A DNA stretch of 11,549 nucleotides, taken from positions 1-11,549 of the forward strand of contig LSSL01007741.1 in assembly GCA_001953115.1 (NCBI GenBank). Direction: 5' to 3'. Every line of letters starts with the position of its first letter. The stretch's first letter is position 1. The notes under the pieces are model-generated. The model was not told the origin of the DNA and searched no databases. It saw nothing but the letters and a program-made list of their open reading frames with translations. The position numbers and the translations under genes are program-made. Source of the stretch: Smittium mucronatum. Taxonomy: Eukaryota; Kickxellomycota; Harpellomycetes; Harpellales; Legeriomycetaceae. This document shows positions 7,882 through 11,549 of this stretch, one piece after another.

Positions 7882-7906
7882 GAAGAGTTAAATAATTTAA
7901 CTCTTC
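7882..7906. repeat. Perfect 25-bp palindrome (12-bp arms, 1-nt centre)
   Basis: GAAGAGTTAAAT at 7882-7893 is exactly complementary to ATTTAACTCTTC at 7895-7906 around an A at 7894. Four G+C pairs per arm make it more stable than other local repeats. Six bases later a T-rich run (7913-7922) follows, so in a bacterium it would look like an intrinsic terminator with almost no loop. No gene end is present here, and a eukaryotic source is more likely, so I read it as a structural or protein-binding palindrome of unknown role. Confidence 0.85.
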
Positions 7907-8067
7907 CAAACTATTTTTTTTTGTTTAGATCATTCAATTAAATTTAATAATCTAAAGTGCCTTAAAATTAAAGAAAAGTACGTAAAAATATAAAAATTCG
8001 AAAAAAATATGAAAAAAGATCTGTTAGCTTTTACCAAGTTAATAGAGTTTTTCAATCTTATATTTAA

Positions 8068-8172
8068 AATTTCCTTGAACAAATGACCAGTAGATATTTA
8101 GCCGCTAGAGTGACAGATATGGGTGGGATGAAATTTGAATCATTTTTTCCTTTTATTGTATTTTTATTTTAG
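8068..8172 (+). other. Exon-like open frame, 34 codons in a 39% G+C patch
   Basis: The frame is open from 8068, after a TAA, to a TAG at 8170-8172, with an ATG at 8083. The section 8071-8140 is about 39% G+C, the richest of this size in the right half. The translation includes EQMTSRYLAARVTDMGGMKF and then ESFFPFIVFLF, with Arg, Ala, Gly and Asp unlike random AT-rich output. The minus strand of the same patch is also open for about 30 codons, so openness alone is not evidence. No family is recognised. It could be a small exon, a relic or chance. Confidence 0.18.
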
Positions 8173-8261
8173 TTTTTTCTAGTATTTGAATATTATAATT
8201 AAATTCCCTTTAAAAAAAATAATTAAAAGGTAAAATATTATTTTTTAGAATTATAATAGAT

Positions 8262-8276
8262 AAAGAAAGAAAGAAA
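8262..8276. repeat. (AAAG)3 repeat
   Basis: AAAG three times followed by AAA. It forms the lysine-rich start of the 8264-8497 open frame. Confidence 0.85.
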
Positions 8277-8497
8277 CTGAATTTACTATATATTTTTTAA
8301 AAATCACACTAAATCTAGAAAACCCCTACAGTATTATTATCTTTCACAACCCATATTATAATACGTTTAGTGATGAATATTCTATCTATATAATGAATAT
8401 TTACCCTTTCTTAACAAAGCCAATGGGGGGTTTTTTTGACATTCTAATATTTCGAGAGATGTTTTCAGATGTACACTTATTGAAAGAAAATGATTAA
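8264..8497 (+). other. Longest plus-strand open frame, 77 codons, no early ATG
   Basis: The frame is free of stops from 8264 (TAA at 8261-8263) to a TAA at 8495-8497. The first ATG is at 8393, leaving 34 codons. The G+C is about 28%, rising to 35% over 8401-8460. The translation moves from a Lys/Thr-rich start through IIIFHNPYYNTFSDEYSIYI to MNIYPFLTKPMGGFFDILIF and FREMFSDVHLLKEND. Its mix of Pro, Gly, Asp, Glu and His is protein-like. It lies 91 nt downstream of the 8068-8172 patch in another frame. About one stop-free run this long is expected by chance, and the minus strand here is partly open too. No family is recognised. It could be a terminal exon. Confidence 0.2.
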
Positions 8498-9258
8498 AAG
8501 GTTACATCGAAATTTATAATCTAATAATATAGAGCTCACAATAGTGCTCATTAAATTTTAATCATAATAATTTTGCTCTTTGAGCTTAATCTGTTATATC
8601 AATATTTGATTTTTAACATCGAAAACGAGAAAATTAGATGTGCCGCTTTTTTTATAACATAATTTTAGTTGAAATTAACATTAATTAAAAATATATGGGA
8701 AAAAAATAATAAAAAATGAATTTATGGAAATTAAGATCAATATCCTAAAATATAATTAATGATTCTAAAGGTTTTCAGAACACTAGCTTAAGCAAAACTA
8801 CACTTATAAAAATCATCTGATATACGCCACAATAAACTGTACAAAGTAGAATTGATGGAAAGGTTTATTCAGTATTTTTGATTTATAAATTTATTTCAGG
8901 CGTATTTTATTGATATATTAATGAGTAATGTATAATTGTCCTGACCATTGAAAAAAATCTAATTTTTTAGTTCAAAAAACATAAATTTTTTATCTTATTT
9001 ATTGGATAAAGTTAAAAATTTTGTGAAAGCAGAGTAATTATGTGTAGTTTTTTTGTAAAATAGTGGATACATTATCATCTTCCATAAAGAAATAACCCAC
9101 ATTATTTATTTATACTACTTTTATAAATCAAATTCAAATTAATTAAAATAAATTTGGGAAATAATTTAACCAATTAAAACGACAGTACAGGCAACTTGAA
9201 ATAAAGTAAAAACAAATTCAAAAAAATTACAACCCATTCAAAATAAATTAATTATGTA
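8498..9258. other. Non-coding AT-rich stretch
   Basis: No gene. A patch at 8761-8880 is about 30% G+C, with a 24-codon run including SKGFQNTSLSKTTLIKII that ends in TGA. GAGC/GCTC tetramers recur four times between 8532 and 8585 without forming a long stem. An acceptor-like TTTATTTCAG lies near 8890-8900 with only 11 open codons after it. Confidence 0.55.
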
Positions 9259-9324
9259 ATGCAAACACGCAAAGCCGATAAAAAGGAAACTGATTTAGGA
9301 AATTTTAATGCTAATTTATCATAA
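9259..9324 (+). other. Tiny ATG open frame, 21 codons, C/G-rich
   Basis: ATG at 9259 to TAA at 9322-9324. It is strongly hydrophilic (MQTRKADKKETDLGNFNANL) in a patch of about 40% G+C over 9259-9300. It is too short to be called a gene and may be part of an exon or chance. Confidence 0.1.
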
Positions 9325-9343
9325 TTACATAAATAATTAGCGT

Positions 9344-9374
9344 TTGTTGTTGTTGTTGTTGTTGTTTTTTTTTT
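9344..9374. repeat. (TTG)7 followed by T10
   Basis: Seven perfect TTG units (9344-9364) run into ten T residues (9365-9374). On the minus strand this reads as poly-A followed by CAA repeats. Confidence 0.95.
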
Positions 9375-9649
9375 AAATGAATGAATTTGGCGATGTTAAA
9401 AAACTAACTCCCATTTTTTTTAAGGATAAATAACAGATCGAAAATTTTATTTCTTACTTATCTTATTTAATTCTATCATATTAAAAAACAATCTTTACAA
9501 AATAATTTAAATATGTATTTTTCTTAGTTTTACGACTTTTTCCCTACAAATTATTATAGCTTAATATAATAATCAAATAAAATTGAATAGTGGTGATGGA
9601 TTATTCCTAAATTTTTTGAAAAAAAGTTAAAATTAAATTGTTATAAACC

Positions 9650-9709
9650 ATCTTTTACTATCATTTTTATTTCAACAATGATAAAAATAAAAAAATATTG
9701 TTAAAAGAT
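9650..9709. repeat. Nested and competing inverted repeats
   Basis: The outer pair is ATCTTTTA (9650-9657) with TAAAAGAT (9702-9709). Inside it, TATCATT (9659-9665) pairs with AATGATA (9677-9683). An alternative pairing is AACAAT (9674-9679) with ATTGTT (9697-9702). All are AT-rich, so stability is modest. Confidence 0.5.
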
Positions 9710-10284
9710 CTAATCTAGACCAAAATTATTATAATAAACTCTTGGGGTTTCAAAAAATTGACTGTATACTGAATAAAATATTAAATATACAGAAGAAAAA
9801 TCAAAAGTAAATTAAATTTCATATCTAAAAATTTAGTATTTTTAATTATAAATATTTTTAATTAATCAGTAATGGTTGTTATTTGATTCGTAGGTGATAT
9901 TTTTTTTAGATAATTTAGCCAAAGATAAATTTATTCCCTTTTAAGTTTGGATAAAATAAATATCCGAAATAAATATAAAATATATAACTGGATAAAATTA
10001 AAACTTGCCACAAATCATAATTAATTTAGGATATTTATTCCATTCTTTAGAGTTTATTAGAGAATTTTTTCTTAGCCTTCTTATTTTCTTTTTTGGAAAT
10101 AGTAAATAGCTAATCCAAAAATTCTTGATTTTATATCGATTTTCAAGTTTTCTCATTTTTAACAATAGTTTTTCTTACTAAAAAATAAAAATAAACGTGT
10201 TTTTATAAATTTTTTTTTAAAGTTATATAAATTTTAATCCCAGTATTTTTGGAATATTGTATAACTATTCCTAAAATTATAATC

Positions 10285-10307
10285 TTAAAATCGAATATTA
10301 AAATCGA
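10285..10307. repeat. TTAAAATCGA direct repeat pair
   Basis: The 10-mer occurs at 10285-10294 and 10298-10307, 13 nt apart start to start. Each copy contains a CG step, which is rare in this window. Confidence 0.6.
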
Positions 10308-10387
10308 GAAAATTTTACTTAAAACTAATAATTACAAAATAGAAACGGCTTAAATTTCTTGGAAAAGATATCTTAAAAGAATGAGTG

Positions 10388-10410
10388 CTATTTGACTTAT
10401 TTCCAAATAG
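10388..10410. repeat. 7-bp inverted repeat, 9-nt loop
   Basis: CTATTTG (10388-10394) is complementary to CAAATAG (10404-10410). A GGTACC palindrome overlaps the right end at 10410-10415. Confidence 0.65.
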
Positions 10411-10663
10411 GTACCATATTCTTTTTATTTTTTTATGTATTTTTTTTCGAAACATTCTTTATTTTGAATTTATTGAAATTTTTTGAGTTCAATTTCAATT
10501 TATAAAAAAACTTTTTTGCTTAGTTATAATTAGCCAAATTTTTTTCAAATTTGATTTAGAAAAGATAAATCGATAAATGTGAATTTTTTATTGAGTTTAT
10601 GAGGATTTTAATTGTTTTTATTAAATGATTCGCTTATAAAGAATATAAAAAAAGTTTAGATAA

Positions 10664-10943
10664 ACATTTGCCTTTTTGAAAATATTTTTAAATCCAAATT
10701 CATCTTTAAAATTCAAGATTGAATATAATATATTAGTAGAAAAAATAAAGCGTTTTAACGGAATTCAGAAAGAAGAGAAATTGAAGAGGCAGATATGTAT
10801 AGAAAAGTAAAGATTAATCAGAGGTTTTTTCCTATTAAATTTTTAAAAATCTAAAATTATCAGCCGCAAAAAGAGTTATTAAAAAAGATATGCAGTTAAT
10901 TGAGAATCAAAGGATCAAGAGTTCTTCAGAGAAAGTATATTAA
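10664..10943 (+). other. Candidate exon-intron-exon fragment
   Basis: A 48-codon open frame (10664-10807) is followed, in another frame, by a 34-codon open frame (10839-10940, TAA at 10941). Their purine-rich, G+C-richer parts (10751-10796, 35%; 10864-10940, 30%) flank an AT-rich segment (10797-10863, about 19%). That 67-nt segment begins GTATAG and ends TTATCAG, with T runs and a CTAAAAT branch-like site. Removing it joins the two frames in phase into 70 codons ending in TAA. Before the junction the peptide reads KEEKLKRQI; after it, AKRVIKKDMQLIENQRIKSS then SEKVY. It is charged and possibly helical. There is no ATG, so it would be a last exon pair. The donor is not canonical GTAAGT, and no family is recognised. 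Confidence 0.22.
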
Positions 10944-11549
10944 AAGTTTACTAGTAAATTAATTAAAATATATGAAAATACTGCTTTTTATAATAGATTT
11001 GACACCTTGTTTCCTTTCTCTGCAATTTAAAACTATCCATTAATAAAACTTCCATATAATTATAGCATATATATCTTCTAAATTCAAATATACGGGGGTT
11101 TTTTTGAAAGATAACTTGGGAATATAAAATAAGTCTGAAATTTTTTTAGATTTATTTAAACCAATTATTTACTATTAAAAATTTCCGATTTTATATTAAA
11201 CAAAATTTATGATTTTTTAAAAAAATAGAGAATGTGACCATTTTTAATATATATTCCCATATCAGCTATTTAATTTTTTGGTTTGTTTGAATTTTTGGGC
11301 TAATTATTTTCTTTTTTAGAGTTTATTGCCATTTCACGAGTTTGAATCTATCTATATTAACAAATTAAATAAAGATATGTTTATTATTTTTATTATTATG
11401 AACGGGTTTTACTATAATGTTATAAAATTGTTTCTGTTATAAAAAATATGCGCTTTTTTATTAACCTAGTTCTTTAAGGGATATAAAAAAATTCCATTTA
11501 TTATATGACATTTTCAAATAAATTTTACATAGGTATCCGGGGTTGAATA
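10944..11549. other. Non-coding AT-rich stretch to the window end
   Basis: Nothing gene-like is supported. A G5T7 run sits at 11094-11105. The last 19 bases are G+C-richer (about half) and could be the edge of another patch that continues outside the window. Confidence 0.55.

Larger units (their letters stand above)
7331..8067. other. Non-coding AT-rich stretch with palindromes
   Basis: No open frame of note. The features of interest are the inverted repeat TTATCAA / TTGATAA at 7468-7486 and the paired palindromes at 7858-7869 and 7882-7906, which are listed separately. Confidence 0.6.
9375..10663. other. Non-coding AT-rich stretch
   Basis: No open frame of note in about 1.3 kb. It contains the nested inverted repeats at 9650-9709, a TTAAAATCGA direct repeat pair at 10285-10307, and a 7-bp hairpin at 10388-10410. 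Confidence 0.6.
1..11549. other. AT-rich, gene-poor eukaryote-like DNA (intergenic or intronic)
   Basis: The whole window is close to 80% A+T, with A and T homopolymers and several di-, tri-, tetra- and hexanucleotide repeats. Stops interrupt all six frames at about the density expected from base composition, and no run longer than 93 codons exists. No peptide that I translated resembles a family I recognise. I saw no T-loop/B-box motif of the GGTTCGANTCC type backed by a cloverleaf, and no regularly spaced repeats of CRISPR type. Lack of coding together with microsatellites is known from nuclear intergenic or intron DNA of AT-rich eukaryotes. Assigning it to a eukaryotic nucleus is inference, and the lineage is not determined. 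Confidence 0.7.

Noticed and set aside
7882..7922. Palindrome plus T run as a rho-independent terminator
   Set aside because: Almost no loop, no gene ends upstream, and the window does not look bacterial.
3316..10648. 15-mer TTATAAAGAATATAA shared by 3316-3330 and 10634-10648
   Set aside because: Rough expectation is several such 15-mer pairs by chance in 11.5 kb of 80% A+T DNA.
10972..11043. 23-codon ATG frame with a signal-peptide-like start (MKILLFIIDL)
   Set aside because: Too short, and T-rich DNA gives hydrophobic starts by default.

Overview
The window is a gene-poor, very AT-rich stretch, about 80% A+T by counting most of the lines by hand. Homopolymer A and T runs occur throughout. 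Simple-sequence repeats include (TA)17, (TA)9, (CA)8(TA)6, (TTG)7 and (AAAG)3. I find no rRNA, tRNA, CRISPR array, insertion sequence, bacterial-style operon or recognisable protein family on either strand. This pattern fits intergenic or intronic DNA of an AT-rich eukaryotic nuclear genome better than a bacterium, phage or organelle, which would normally show dense coding at this base composition. I cannot name the lineage. AT-rich protists, microsporidia, anaerobic fungi and AT-rich invertebrates all remain possible.

No gene can be called with confidence. At 80% A+T about one codon in ten is a stop. A rough estimate then gives about two stop-free runs of 70 or more codons by chance across the six frames of this window. 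The longest runs seen are 93 codons (minus strand, 4341-4622), 77 codons (plus, 8264-8494) and 75 codons (plus, 394-618), so chance alone nearly accounts for them. The 93- and 75-codon frames both run through dinucleotide microsatellites, which give artificial CVCVC/IYIY peptides.

Base composition is not uniform. Short patches of roughly 27-40% G+C, about 50-200 nt long, sit in a background of 10-20% G+C. They lie near 240-480, 960-1020, 1800-1840, 2700-2785, 3280-3370, 4981-5040, 5264-5345, 5700-5880, 7265-7310, 8071-8140, 8400-8470, 8761-8880, 9259-9300, 10751-10796 and 10864-10935. Most of those I translated carry a stop-free plus-strand frame of about 20-50 codons with a mixed amino-acid composition. 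They could be small exons of an intron-rich gene, or relics of decayed genes or transposons. However, raised G+C removes stop codons in every frame, and two patches checked on the minus strand were also open there. These entries are therefore hypotheses with low confidence. The most structured example is at 10664-10943, where two richer segments flank a 67-nt AT-rich segment with GT...AG ends that would join them in frame.

The clearest physical structures are a perfect 25-bp palindrome at 7882-7906 with a 12-bp perfect palindrome just upstream, a 39-nt imperfect hairpin at 5225-5263, a 21-bp perfect palindrome at 984-1004, and a composite CA/TA microsatellite flanked by 11-bp inverted copies at 4370-4420. 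No convincing new biological system is visible.
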